A stretch of 64,000 bases of DNA from Channa striata (taxonomy: Eukaryota; Chordata; Actinopteri; Anabantiformes; Channidae). How positions within the stretch are numbered: the first letter of the stretch is position 1; the number at the start of each line of letters is the position of its first letter. Below are positions 36,888 through 49,100 of this stretch, one piece after another. The DNA lies in assembly GCA_033026295.1 (NCBI GenBank), contig CM065179.1, positions 24,607,275 to 24,671,274 of the forward strand, written 5' to 3'. The notes under the pieces were generated by a model that was not told where the DNA came from, ran no database searches, and saw only the letters and a program-made list of their open reading frames with translations. Position numbers and translations under genes: made by a program.

Positions 36888-39800
36888 TTTAATTTGCCTT
36901 AGGAAGGATGGGGCATCTATTGCAGCTTTTCTATATTAATTGTGAGGGCTTTACCAACATTATTCTGGCCTGGTCCTCTTTCATTTGCCTGTAAGTCACT
37001 GTGTTCTCTAAATGGAGCTTAAAGAGTCCAAGCAACATATTTATAAAGATCGAGGAGGATTGTTCCATCTCTTTCTGTGACCATCAATTTGCCCATTAAG
37101 GAAAATCGAAAAATTGAAGGTGGGACACCAGCAAACAGGTAGATTTTATTAATCTAAAATTAAACGCAATAAGTTGGTTCTTGAAAAAAGAAATAGCGAA
37201 TACATGTTAAATGGTAGTTGTTATAAAGTTAGCGTGATTATGATACCATATACCTATTATATTAAAATCATAAAACCAAAAACCTCAATCCAAACAAAAT
37301 GCAATCCACTTCTGCTGCTCTCCAGTGGGCAGCTAATTTCCCTACATTCCTAATACGTCTGTGGAGCCACACTTGTCTCACTCAAATGCAAATGTTTCAA
37401 TTTCATCTCTGACTAAAATTCAATTGCATTAGCAGTTAGTGAATCCATCCTTTGCCCTTCGTTGCTCCTTCTCCACACCCTCACCCACACCGCCCTTGCT
37501 TTCTGTCTCTTCTCTTGCTGTGGCTGAGCTGTTATGAACCTAGCTTGGCTGTGATGCTCGAGATGTGAAATTGAAAAGCCAGTCGGCTGTTTAAATATCC
37601 CATTTATTGTCACCCGCTAATGAAAACAATACTTCACTGTTAAATTTCAATAGGCAAAATTGCATTTAAAAAGACATAAACCAAGAGAGCTTGACAAATG
37701 GAAGATGGAGAGAATGTTGGATGTAGGCGGAGGAAGACGAGAGGATCCAACGAGTAGACGAGTGCAGCTCATTATGGAGACTGTAGAATCATCCCTGCTT
37801 AAAATACATAAAAAAAGAATCCGTCAAGTATCCAAATTCGGCTGCATTCTCCAACTTATATCTTGTCCATTCCCAAGTAACTTTATTAATGTATACAAAT
37901 CCAAAAATACCAGTTTGTTAGTGGGGTGTATGCATTTTCAGCATCTGTCCATCTGAGCTCCATGGAGTGCCTCTTGTACCAGGTAAGTAAATGTATATTT
38001 AGCTCTTCTTTTAAATACCAAATATCTAAGGAAGCAAAAACGCTAGTTAAATGAATAAATATTAAATATCCATTCCCATATTGGCACAAGTGCTTTAAAC
38101 AAAGGTATCGAGCTACAACAGAGACTGTACTATGATACTGCTTCTCACTCTGTATCAGCCTCATAAACACTGGGACTACAGATTGTGATACAGATCCCTT
38201 AGTAACAGATCAATAGCGGTGGTCAGATAAGGTTGCAGAGGTCTGCAGCCTAGGGGAAACTATTCCATGTTTGAAAGAGAAAGTGAGGCTGAAACAAGAA
38301 AAAGTACATACAAAAACACATGGAGGAGGTTTTGTTTGAGGCCAATTGGGAACTGACCCAACGGCTAGAAAATTTAACAGAGAAAACCACAATACTGCAT
38401 TGGACTTCTATGGGAAGGGGACGGATTTACTAATGCTACATTTTTGTTGGAAATGTGAACGCTAGCAGATTGCGATTACCGTTCAGTTTTTGAAACAAAA
38501 CCTACAGTATAACTCTGCAGCTTCTGGATTCTATTTTAACCATGTCCATTCCAGGGCTAAGACCACATTAGAAACTGAGAAAACCCATTAAAAACTACAC
38601 ATTAAGATTGGCTTAGTTACGCTATTAAATCAGTCGTAATGATCACATAACTATTAGGTTGGCCCCCTTCTATCTACTGGCATTTCTATCATATACCAGA
38701 TTGGAACACATGTTATTGCATAATGATGATCCATACACGTCAGCTTGTAAGTGGAGCAGGTACTTGTTGGCCCATATCCATGGTGTTGAGAACAGAACAG
38801 CCACTGAATAATGTTAACATTCGGAGCAAGTTCCAACAAGTCCATATGGTCTCAGTCCATAAAATAAAAAGTGGAGATTAGGCAGATTTTGAAGAATTTC
38901 AGGACTTAATTCAGATGTTCCTTTTGAACTAGAACCTACACATAAAGGTTTTTGAAGCGGCACTGTACATATAAATCTGAACACCATTGTGCATGTGCTG
39001 CAAAATGCCAACGGCAGCTTCTACTGTTACATCAGGCCACAGAATAACATGTCTGGTAAACCATTATTATTTTTCTTTCTCTTGCCACTTCTGTTGTTCC
39101 CTCACAGTATTGCTCTCCAAACCAATGATATCAGAGAAGCACTACATATCCAGGGCTTGAGCAGCTAAATCAATTTCCTTCAAGCCAGGCCAATCAAAAT
39201 CACTTGAATGTGATTGCAGCTCTCACAGCAACACCGCACCATGCTAAAACGGCTTCCACCACTCGCCCACTGTCCCTGTTGACTATGGGGCTTGTAATAC
39301 CGATGTTTAAAAAAGAAAAAAACAGGTTCTGGGGTAAGGTTTACCTGGAGTTTCTCTGCACTTTGAAATTATAATAAATGTTCTAATGCATGAGTGAGAC
39401 ATCCATTTTTTGGGATCTCCCAGACTACTTTGGGCAGTGTCAAGTATTATTACAGTTAAAGCTAATATCCTGTTCATAGTGCCAAAGTAGTTGTTTTAAG
39501 TAGAATTCAGATTATGCCTGGCCCATGCTTGCATCCATATCAAACAAGTTTTATTAGAAAGTAAATATAATGTACTGAGAATCTATTTCATCTTGTTCCA
39601 CTTTAATTGAAGCAGTTTTTCCCTCAGTACACATTTGTCTGGTCCATCAATTACAGCAGTTTCAGTAGATGCAACTTTAAAAAGTTTGGATTTAAGACTG
39701 AAGTTGTGTAAGCTTTATTAAGCCGGGTTTCACACATTAAGGCTGCTCCTGCCAGTTATCACAGATTAAGCCTCTGACAGTCTGAGTAAACTGGGGGGCA

Positions 39801-40349
39801 GCACACTTACTTACATTGGTCGAGAAGGACTGCACGTTCTGCAGATTTTGGGGAAAACCCCCAAATCTTGTGATAGTGGGAACTTGTAATGTGTTCTAGT
39901 GCCAAAACAAATCGGGTAATCGGGAAATTTGACTTTTCAACGGCAAAAAAAAAGATGGATGTAAAGGTGAGGACAACACGGACTATATAAATAGGGAGGT
40001 GAAGGTAAAATAACTTTATAAAACAACATTACTTTTAGGTAATGATGTATTTACTGTAGGTCTGCCTCAGTTATGATCATTGGTTCATTGATCATGTTGT
40101 GAATACATTTGTGAAGTGTGTGCCTGCCTTAAGGCAGCTCAGTGCCTGACAAAATTCCACAACATACTAAGCTTCATCGAAAGCAAGAGAAGATTAAGGA
40201 CCATGTCAGTTGGCCACACTATGGCAAAAATTTGTTTGGTCTCTACACAACATTCCTAGACAGCTCAGTTTAGGAGGTGCTGTGTTTTGAGGTAACAAAG
40301 TGGGCTACTTAGAACTTGTGACCCCCCACTGTGAATCCACCTGTCGACT

Positions 40350-40582
40350 GTTCATTCTCTGTGTGAAGCTTGCATGTTCTCTTTGTGCACACATCGCTTT
40401 TCTCTGGGCCTTAAATTTAAACATGAATGACTTTCTATCTCTGTGCTTGGCCCTGTGATAGACTGGCAACTTGTTTATGATGTGCCCTGCCTCTTGCCCA
40501 GTGACAGCTGGGATAAGCTCTAGCCTGCCTGTGACCCTTAACAAGGTGAACTGTATAGATAAAAGATTTGGTTTTGGATGGT
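40350..40582 (+). repeat. Common fish interspersed repeat (LINE-3'-end type)
   Basis: AGCTTGCATGTTCTCTTTGT, TGGCCCTGTGATAGACTGGC, TGCCCTGCCTCTTGCCCAGT, GACAGCTGGGATAAGCTCTA and GTGACCCTTAACAAGGTGAA appear in the same order as in the very abundant fish repeat (GAGTTTGCATGTTCTCCC...CCCTGTGATGGACTGGCGAC...CGCCTCTCGCCC...GACAGCTGGGATAGGCTCCA...GACCCT). I believe that repeat is the 3' part of a LINE or a SINE that shares it, but I cannot fix the family name. The copy has many substitutions. Confidence 0.65.
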
Positions 40583-43500
40583 CTGGATTAATGAAAAAAT
40601 TGCCAATGCAGAGAAACATTCTTGCATTTACTGTAAAGATTTAGTGGTTCCTCACCTCGTTCTTCATTTAACACATTTTATTCATTTTCAGTACATATAA
40701 AGTAGATGTGCTATTTAAGAATGCCCGTATATTTTGGCTTGACTGAGATGTGAGGTTGACAAGAAGGCGTGTGTGGTTAAGAGACACAGTTAGCAAATCG
40801 GTTATCTTCCAGCAACACCCTGTCTATGCAAGAGCCTCTCTATGTGGATCGCTCATTAAAGCACAGCAGTGGGAACTGATAAAGAGAATTGGATTACTGT
40901 GATTAATACCATGTGTCACTTGTAATGTCCTTAACAGTATGAATCACAGAGCTACATACACACATGCTTAACTGTGCACACAAACATATACATTTATTTT
41001 AAGAATGATACTAAGTGGAAACATTTCAGATTTTTGTATAATTTATAACAAAGTTTGTAGCGTTTTCAGTCTACCACTCACTGATACCCCTCTCAAAAAT
41101 TCCCTGGCTAACGTACAAACTTGATTTGTACAGACACAATTACACACGCACACACATAATGTCACCTGTTATAATTACTCATCATTTAGATGCCCTACCA
41201 CAAAGCAATTGTCATGTGTAAACTGCAAACAGAGAAATACTGTGTGTATGTGTTGGCATGTCTTTATAGCCGCATGTGGACAAACTCAGTTTCAGTACCA
41301 CTGTTATGAGGACATTGTGGGTTTTAGGGTCAGGTTCAGAATGAGGCTTTGGTTAAACTCAGGGAAAGGGTTTAGGCGTTCGGCTGTGATGGTTAGGTTA
41401 AGGAGCTAGGGAGTGTCCTCACAAGTATAGAGAGATAAACGTGTGCGTATGTGTGTGTGTGTGTTTGTCAAGTAGTATCTACAGGAACATACACACACAC
41501 CACAGGATGTGACAAGCACCTGACAAAAGGTGGCTATGAATAAATGTTTATGTGCCGATGAGGCAGTGTGTAGCAGAGCAGGGAAAGGGAGGGATGGATG
41601 AAGCAGCATGGATTTACTTGTCAAGCTAATACTAGTTTGATTCAAATTAATTAAATGAAAAGTGAAGAAATTACTTTTTATTTCTATAAACTTCTCATTT
41701 AGTCTATTTTTTTCTTAGTTTAACATTGTATATCCTGATCCAGGTACTACATTCCAACGGTATGATGAGCTTTACCAGGAGTTCATTATTCTTTTTCCAA
41801 GTCTTTTTTAAAACAATAACCAGGTGTCAATAAAAACAATGGGAGGCTGATGATGCTTAGTAAATCCCTTTTAATGCAAGTGATGGGGGTCAAAATCCAC
41901 AGTCCTTGTTCTGTGCAAAAATGTAACTGTAACTGAAACTGTAACTGTATGAAAATCCCTCTTTGTGTTGCCCTGTTGAGTTTCAATGGTAGGATATTAA
42001 CAAAAAGAGGCAATTCTTAACTGAAAATGCTGAGATTTTAGAAGATATCCACCATATGAGAAAACTTTCATATTCTTTGGGTAAAGTTTTCAGTGCGTTT
42101 TTTGAAGAGAAGAAGGACTGAGGATTTTAGTCTCCATCAATTACAATGGAAGCATTTATTTAAGGAGATATTTAAAAGACCTGTATTAATAGGAGGATTA
42201 ATTACAACTAAAATCTGCTTCCGTGTTTACGTACGTACATCATTGTTTTAAGACAGAGAAAAAAATCATGTACCCAATGTGCACAAATCTAAAAATCTCA
42301 AATGTATGACTGGAAACGTCCCAAATATTGAGTGATGTGAGCAGACTTGGCAGGGTGATACACTGATGAAAGAGGCTGTAAATGTTTAGTTAGTATATTG
42401 TTATAAGCTTGGTAACATGCAGACTGTTAAAGGCCAGGCTCAGGCTATAAGCTGGGTCAGCAGTGGTTAGAGTGCAAGCGTCAATAACTGAACGACAGTG
42501 GAAAGGCCTCCCTGGGGTAGTAAATGAAATGCTCCTCTGCTTTCATTGCTCCAAAGGACAGGCTCTGCACACACCAACTTTCTCAAACACACAAACACAT
42601 ACGTAAACGCATATACACAGACAACCAACTTGTCAACACCATGACCTGTTCACGGCTCCCGCAGGGACAGTTATGAACCTGCAAGGCCAGCACTTATAGA
42701 TCCCTACTTCAGTTCTTTCTCACTAATACACCAACGCACAGGTGATATGACTGAACTGAACACTGAGTACTAATCTTCTGGATGCCAATAAGACTGGATT
42801 ATGGTGATGTCATGGCACATAGTAAACAATTAGTATGCTTACTTTAATGCATCTGACATTTTCTGTTTAAATAATTGTGGAAAACATACTAACTATTACA
42901 AGTTTTAGTGGAGAACTGTTATGTTTTATTATGTTACTAGGAGTTTTATTGTGGCTTCCCACTACCAAGCACATACAGTATATCTTTTTTAATGTCATGC
43001 TAATTAAAATGTACTAAATTGAAGACAGACACTGAGAGATCATTTGCATCCCAAAAAGTAATCAAGTGAGACACTTTAGACAGATAGAGGAGAGACACGC
43101 ATGCAAAGAGGGAGAAAGGGAAGAAAAAATACAGAGAGAGAGAGATGATTAATAGAAGGTATGTGTGTAATGAAGATAGATGTTGGTGTAAACACAAGTA
43201 GCTGAGGCCCTGAGGTGCCTTCATGTTGCACGGGGAAACAGAATTATTAATAATTATGCATATTAATATTGATGATTAAGTGGTTGATATTAATGGTTAC
43301 TTCTCTAATGAGTATCAGCAGGACACAATATGCTGCAGATTAATTTTATATATGCAAATCATGCAGCAAGTCTGCAGTGATGACACTGCACCTCTCTCTT
43401 TCCTTTTCGTTCTCTATAATTTAGTCACTGTGACAGTGTGTTTACTTGCACAAGGATCTTGAGGCTATGATGTCTTCTGATGGCCTTTTTTATAAAGACA

Positions 43501-43879
43501 CTACAAAACTATACGAAATAGTAGAAAAAAGTAATTTGTAATGTTAAATTTTTTATGTAACATAGTTAACACAAAAAGTAATCTAAGTCAACAGCACATC
43601 ATGTGGTTCACTGTGTCTGGACAGGGAAAAAATACTGTTATGAAGCACCATATCCCAAAAACCCAGATCCGTCAACACCTCAACAGACTGAAGGCTGAGA
43701 CATGCTTCCTGTAACACCTACACACATCATTATTAGCAGCACCACAAGCAGTATGCTGGAATTGCATTCATTAAGCAGCTGGAAGTATTCCCATGATTTT
43801 GAATGTTATTGGGATAAGCAGTGATATAAAGTAATAATTAACGGAAAGAAAATGCACAGTTAATGCTTCCGAACTAAAA
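40583..43879. other. Intronic DNA with one interspersed repeat
   Basis: Apart from the 41.27-41.46 kb repeat I see unique AT-rich DNA. A near-tandem GTAACTGTAACTGAAACTGT occurs at about 41922-41946, and an ACGTACGTAC run at about 42229. The purine-rich stretch at 43080-43150 is simple sequence. Confidence 0.4.
41265..41466 (+). repeat. Fish GGACATTGTGG / GTGTCCTCACAAGTATAG interspersed repeat
   Basis: TGTTATGAGGACATTGTGGG, then TTTTAGGGTCAGGTTCAG, then GATGGTTAGGTTAAGGAGCT, AGGGAGTGTCCTCACAAGTA, TAGAGAGATAAACGTGTGCG and a TGTG run form the order seen in a very common teleost repeat (GTGGGGACATT...GGTTAGGGTTAGG...TGTCCCCACAAGTATAG...TGTGTG). AGGACA and TGTCCT form the base of a foldback. Confidence 0.6.
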
Positions 43880-43884
43880 GATTT

Positions 43885-44115
43885 CCCAAGTAATGCTGAA
43901 AAAGCTGAATCGTTTTTGCTAAAATAGCTGAAACTTAACAAAATGTAAAAGGTGAAATTTGTGAAAAAGTAGAAAATAAGCTAAATGGGAGCTAAACTGT
44001 TTAAAAATGGCTGAAAATATTAATAGATAAATGTCAAAATGGCTAAAGTTTGTAAAAAAGTTTTTAAAAAAGCTGAATTGAACCTTAACTACCTAGAAAG
44101 GCTAATTCATTTTGC
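43885..44115. repeat. Degenerate AGCTGAA / GGCTAAA repeat
   Basis: AAAAAGCTGAATC, AAATAGCTGAAAC, AATAAGCTAAATG, GGAGCTAAACTG, AAATGGCTGAAAAT, AAATGGCTAAAG, AAAAAGCTGAATTG and AAAGGCTAATTC follow each other at 20-40-base spacing. The word (A/G)GCT(G/A)AA recurs at least eight times in about 230 bases. Confidence 0.5.
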
Positions 44116-44120
44116 CACAA

Positions 44121-46050
44121 GTAGATTTAACACGAAGTACTTGCAAGATGCTGGAAATTGTCGAAATTTTATGGCTGAGAGCAAAGTTTAAGTCAAACAC
44201 CTGAGCAGTAGACAACAGTAGAACTTAGTAACTTGTTAATAATAAAGATTACAACAAAATCACTGTGAATGCTGAGGCATTTACATTAAATACTAAGGTG
44301 TGTTACAGAAGAGAGTAAATAGTGAAGGAAGTAAAAAAGGGAATGTGTTTTTTCACACCAATCACTAGAACCAGTGTGTGTATTGCATATACTATATGAA
44401 TACATTTGTGTGTAGAGCATTTCTGTATTTGGTTCAATTCTCTCCATTTTTATTATTTACATTTTTTCTCCCTGAACTGATGTTCCTTTGTTGTCAAATT
44501 GCTGTCTTTATTTATGTACTTATTTGTCTATTCAACACAATTTTTGAATTTGCATATTGTTTCTTTAGCTTGTGTTGAGCTCTCAGAGTGACTGTTGCTC
44601 TCTTTTACAGCCTGAAAATTTACAGTTTTGGTTCAGAGTCAACTCTTTTTTACAGCAGCAGTGCAGAGCTGTAATAAAATACTTAGGATAGCTATAGTAT
44701 ACAGAATGTTTTTAGAAAAGCCTCATTCAGAAACCCTCAATTACAGGTTGGAATGCCTTTCAGAAGCATGTGGAACAACAGTTAAAAAGGGATATTTTAT
44801 TGATATGTTCAGTATCAACATATTTATGTCTTGCTGTAAAATAACGACATATCTTCATAATGTTAATAGAAAGGGTAATCCAGTTGCAAATACGTTCCCT
44901 ATAAAAACATTTTTGCATTTGCAATTTATTTGCGTAGAAACATATTTTTTTGGGGGGACTGGGTCGCCTTGCCAGATGTTACAGTGATGCCAGTAGGCTC
45001 TCTAATGCATGCATCTATTTGAGGCGGCATATGTTTTAATGCTAACAAACATAAATACACACATATCCCTTTACTAGCTTTTAAATTATTCATGTATTTC
45101 TATTTCCTTCTATTAACAATATTGATGACTAGCGGAGGATGTAATAACACCAACCACATCGAGAACAGTACACAATGTTAAAATGCTGATTGTTGGCTTT
45201 GGAAAATACTTCTAGTGCCAATAAATAATTCAACTGAATTCAAATGAATTGAGACAAAAAGGAATGGCTGTAAAGCTTCAGGGAGAAGAAGAGAAACAAC
45301 AGGATCCCCCCCTTCTCCTCCTCCCTACCCTCCATATTTTTCTATTATTTCCATCAGGGGAAAAACAAATGAATACACAGCTAGTGGTGAGAGTGCGAGC
45401 CAGAGAAAAAAAGAGAGGGCTGACCTTTGAGAGGATTATGGGATTTGTGTTCGAACAAAGCAAGGAGGCAATATGGCAGATGTATTCTGTAAAACTGACT
45501 ATTTAGTAGTAAGACGCCGTGGGTGCAAAAAGAGCAAGACAGTGGCAGACAAAAAGGAGAGGATTGTTGAGGGGTTGATGCAATCATACCCGCAGAGTAT
45601 GGAGCAGTTTAAATTTAAGTGGGGTGGGACTGTGGGGGGTGCGATTTGATGGATTGTACATTTACTGTACCTATCAAAAGGTACAAATACTCCAACTGAA
45701 TCAATGTGTACCGAGCCTCTGATAGGACCCATAGGAATGTCTCCTGAAATATATTGGACCTTGTCATTTTGATCACAACAATAAAGTTAGGTTTATGGAA
45801 TGGTCACTATTTAGTGCAAAACTCAGTTGGTTCAGGGTTAACACATTTTCCTCGAAGGTTGGGATTGTTTTTACTTGTTACACTAGCAAATGTGGAGTGA
45901 AGGTTATGAAACATCTTGGTCTCAAAAGTTTTGTGTTTCATTGACTCACACATCCATTCTGACCTCTCTTTTTATATGTCACATGAGCAGGATTGTTTCT
46001 GGACATTTCAATGCCCTGGGTGCCCTCAGAGGCTCATCCAGAACACATTG
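44121..46050. other. Intronic DNA, nothing recognised
   Basis: The frames at 44378-44578 and 44628-44987 (119 codons) are AT-rich chance frames with no domain. No repeat family was recognised. Confidence 0.4.
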
Positions 46051-46061
46051 CACGTTTGGCA

Positions 46062-46323
46062 TTCAGGCAAGACTGGGTCTTAACATCTGACAGTTTTAAG
46101 GTGGTGGTCATGTTAAAGCTTACTTTCCCCTGGGTGGACTGAATAAAGAAGGCAAAAAAGTCTAAGAAGGCCAATTGTCTCAAACTGGAAAGGGAGTTAA
46201 TAAGTGTGGGGCGAAAACCTGCTGTGAGGCAAGGCCCTGGCCTGCAAAGCTGCGGCAGGTCTCTGCACTGGAAACTATGTCTCCTTGGGATCAAAGAAGT
46301 ACAGGAAAGAGGAGTCACCAAAA
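46062..46323 (+). mobile_element. C-terminal relic of a retroelement ORF
   Basis: Read from 46062 the plus strand gives FRQDWVLTSDSFKVVVMLKL then TFPWVD, a stop, then IKKAKKSKKANCLKLERE. This resembles the C-terminal tail often seen after fish retroelement reverse transcriptases (RPDMVLTSDS..VVMLELTVPWEE.IEEA.ERKRAKY.EL). Later codons include CGRSLHWKLCLLGI, like the family's CGRSL...LLGI. Only about 85 codons with stops remain and there is no RT core nearby. The family is unknown to me. Confidence 0.45.
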
Positions 46324-46379
46324 CATAATTAAAATAGCCAAAAAACAAAAACAGCTAGTTAGCTTAGAATAATAGGGGT

Positions 46380-48256
46380 GATCCATGGTGTAGTGCACTA
46401 CTTGGACACCAGGCACAGACTGATCGCTCACATCTCGGTCGAACAAGTTATCTTGGATTACAAACACTAAAAGGCTGCTGATGTGTCCAACCTACGCAAT
46501 GTGGTGTTCCAGAAACCCATGACACTGTTTCTTTTACATTCTCCTTCTTTGAACTTCTGTTCTCTATCATGCCATCCTCTACTAATTAGTAGCTATACAT
46601 GCACACTGACCCCTGTTATGTTTGATCCTGCCTTAACCATATTCAGATATTTAATAAAATATCCCAATTTCTGTTTATTTCATGTGTCTGTATAATTTTC
46701 TTACTTTTAGTGCACACTTTAGGCCTACACCAACACAGAGAATGTCAGGGTGAAGATTTAGTAGCAGGAAGGTCTAGATCGAACAGACACTCATTAAACT
46801 TAGCATGAGGAAAACAGCAAACTAACAGCAGCTCTTTTGAGATGTGGTCACCTGCTAAATATCACGGCAGCAGATGCAAACAAATGGAGCAGTAATTTGG
46901 ATTTATACCCAGCTACCTTTATTAACATGCCGCCTTTTTTGTGGTTGTTTTAAGTCTGATGGTGGTAATTTCACATCTGCTTTTGGGAGGTTTTACATCT
47001 GTGTTTTGTCATTTTGTGACTGTTTAATACAACTGAATGTCTATTTTTTTTCTGAGCCTTTTCAAAGAAGAAATGGAGGCTCAGGTCCAAGCCTGGTAGT
47101 TTCATTAAATTTTTCATTCATACGTATGTGGTTAGGTTTAGAGAAGAGAAGAAGTACTTTGGTTAAGGCTAGAAAGAGATTGTGGTTTTATAGACTAAAT
47201 AACCATGTTGTTTTGTTAAGACAGACCACAGTGTTTCCCTAAAACATGCATGCTGAGCTGCGACATTATATATTTTTGCAGAAGAATACATTGTCTGGAA
47301 GCATTTTATGTCCTTAGACATATTTTTAACTTGTCGTTTATGTGACAGGATAGTTGTGCTTCAAAAAGGCACATATAAGATACGTACATTATTAAAAATA
47401 ATCAGCAAATTGGTCCATATCACTCATTACATAACAGAAAAAGTAAAACATGAACACAGAGTGAAAAACTAAGATAAAGATACAAAAAAGATTAGCAATG
47501 CTTTCATTCGGTCAGTTATTTTCCTTCCTCCGCTTACCATCTGCTGCACAACTCATCTCTCACTCTTTCCCAACACACAGTGCATACAAACACACTCCCA
47601 CACACCCTCAAAACAAACAGACACTGCAGTTCAACTACAATGAGACTTTGAATAGCATGATTTTTCCCTGGTTAATGCTGGTTTTGCCAATAAAATGTGG
47701 GAAAGCTGTTCTTAGGGCTGAAATTACCTTTTCTTTTTATGTATATATTTTTAACAGTATATGTTTACATTTCACTCCAGGTTAGCTAATTACAGTAGGT
47801 TGCTTTAACTTTTTATAAGCAGAAGAGCAGAAGAGATCCTCGAAATTGAGCACTTCATTTTGCCCTATCTTTACATTGTATGTTCTTAAGTGTGCCTGGC
47901 AATAAACAGTTGATTCTGAGTCCAGCTATTTAGAGTCAACCTGTCTGACCTCTGTATTTACAAATAAAGTAGATAATTGGTCAGATCATAGGATGTTGCA
48001 GGGTGATCATGACTGGAGACTGGTTAGATTTTAGAACAATGACACAAACAGTTTGTTGTAATCTAGTGTTTCTGTCTAAGATAAAAAATAAGATAGCCAC
48101 AACTTTGGTGTGGTGGTACTTAAGAAACTGCAGCCATCAATTTCAAAAGATGGCGCACTTTCCAAGACTTCTATAGATCAAATGAGAGAGTAGGGACTAC
48201 CGATACATAAGTAACAATTGTTAATCAAAAGAACTTTTAAAATAACACAAAAGTGG
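46380..48256. other. Intronic DNA; possible LINE tail at 47.9 kb
   Basis: No exon or complete element is visible. The 122-codon frame at 46874-47242 has no recognisable domain. Confidence 0.4.
47860..47922 (+). repeat. Possible L2-type LINE 3' tail
   Basis: TGTTCTTAAGTGTGCCTGGC followed by AATAAACAGTTGATTCTGAG has the layout of fish L2-like 3' ends (TGGCAATAAA...TTGATTCTGATTC). Only one and a half tail units are present. Confidence 0.4.
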
Positions 48257-49100
48257 GGTGGCTGTAGGTCAGTTGGTAAGGCAGTCGTCCATGGACCACA
48301 GGGTCAATGGTTTGATGTTCAGTCCCTCCTCGCTGCATGTTGAAGTGTACCTGGTAGTGATGTATCGTTTGTGAGTAATTCGTTCGATGTGGTCTAATCT
48401 TGCACATGACTTGGGAGTAATGTGTCCTCTCAGGGAACGATTCGTTCATTTCCGTGCAGTACCTTCTCTCACCACATGGCAGCAGCTGCATAAGCTCAGT
48501 CAGCAGGACGGGAAACAGAAATGATTCGTTCACGACTAACTGAGCTGTGCGTCGGTCCTCGGATCCTCGTTCTTTTGTCACGTGTTCATACAGATCGTTC
48601 TTCCGTTCATTTGTCACGTGACAGCCACCAAGTCACTGTCGCGCTGTTAAACAACAATGGCAGGGAGGACGTAGGATACAAGTCACTTTATTGTGGTGTT
48701 TATTTGCTTTGATAGGTTTTCACATGGTTTGAATTGCTTGTGGCATTTTGTGTATTATAATTTGTCAGCGGTAGCAAACCATCTCGTCTTCAGTTTATAG
48801 TGTTTGAGAACCGCGGCCCTTTTTACAATGCCCACAAGAGGGCTACCGAGTCACATGCTGTAGGATGAACGAAATGACTCAAAATTATTCGTTCAACTTA
48901 CTAGAGTTAAAGAACCGAGTAACTCAAAAGAATCTTATTTCCCATCTCTAGTCCCTGGGCACTGCACTGAACCCCGAGTTGCTCCTGGGTAGCCAGATGA
49001 GCACCTTGCATGGCAGCCATTGCCATGGTGTGTGTGTACCAAATTAATATGTAAGTTGCTTTGGAAAAAAGGGGTCTGCAAAATGACTAAAACATAAATT
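48257..49100 (+). repeat. tRNA-headed SINE, split by a hAT-type insertion
   Basis: The left half (48257-48354) has GGTGGCTGTAGGTCAGTTGG then TAAGGCAGTCG (A-box side) and GGGTCAATGGTTTGATGTTC (B-box side), ending GAAGTGTACCTGG. The right half (48951-49100) resumes GTCCCTGGGCACTGCACTGA, CCCCGAGTTGCTCCTGGGTA, GCATGGCAGCCATTGCCATG and GTAAGTTGCTTTGGA. Joined across the insertion the order is that of a normal fish SINE with its core and tail. The head is not a working tRNA gene. Confidence 0.75.
48355..48950. mobile_element. Nonautonomous hAT-type transposon, 596 bases, with 8-base target duplication
   Basis: The insert starts TAGTGATGTATCG and ends CCCATCTCTA, so the termini are TAGTGATG and, inverted, TAGAGATG. 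It is flanked by GTACCTGG (48347-48354) and GTCCCTGG (48951-48958), an 8-base target duplication with one change; eight bases is typical of hAT. Subterminal motifs include GAACGATTCGTTCATTT near the left and AACGAAATGACTC, ATTCGTTCAAC and GAACCGAGTAACTC at the right. There is no transposase frame, so it needed an enzyme from elsewhere. It lies inside a SINE and is therefore younger than it. Confidence 0.8.

Larger units (their letters stand above)
31001..40340. other. Intronic DNA, no exon or transposon recognised
   Basis: This is the longest featureless part of the window. It holds a T run near 32087, a purine-rich stretch near 33955-34080 ending in GAGGGGGGGGG, a CA array at 34456-34481, a perfect short hairpin at 36863-36887, and AT-rich unique DNA. 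A GC-richer patch at about 35700-35800 is unexplained. Conserved noncoding elements may be present but cannot be detected without comparison. Confidence 0.4.

Noticed and set aside
44628..44987. 119-codon plus-strand ORF as a nested gene
   Set aside because: AT-rich composition typical of chance frames, no domain, and no conserved context.
48257..48330. tRNA gene on the plus strand
   Set aside because: It is the head of a SINE with a decayed B box, not a folding tRNA.
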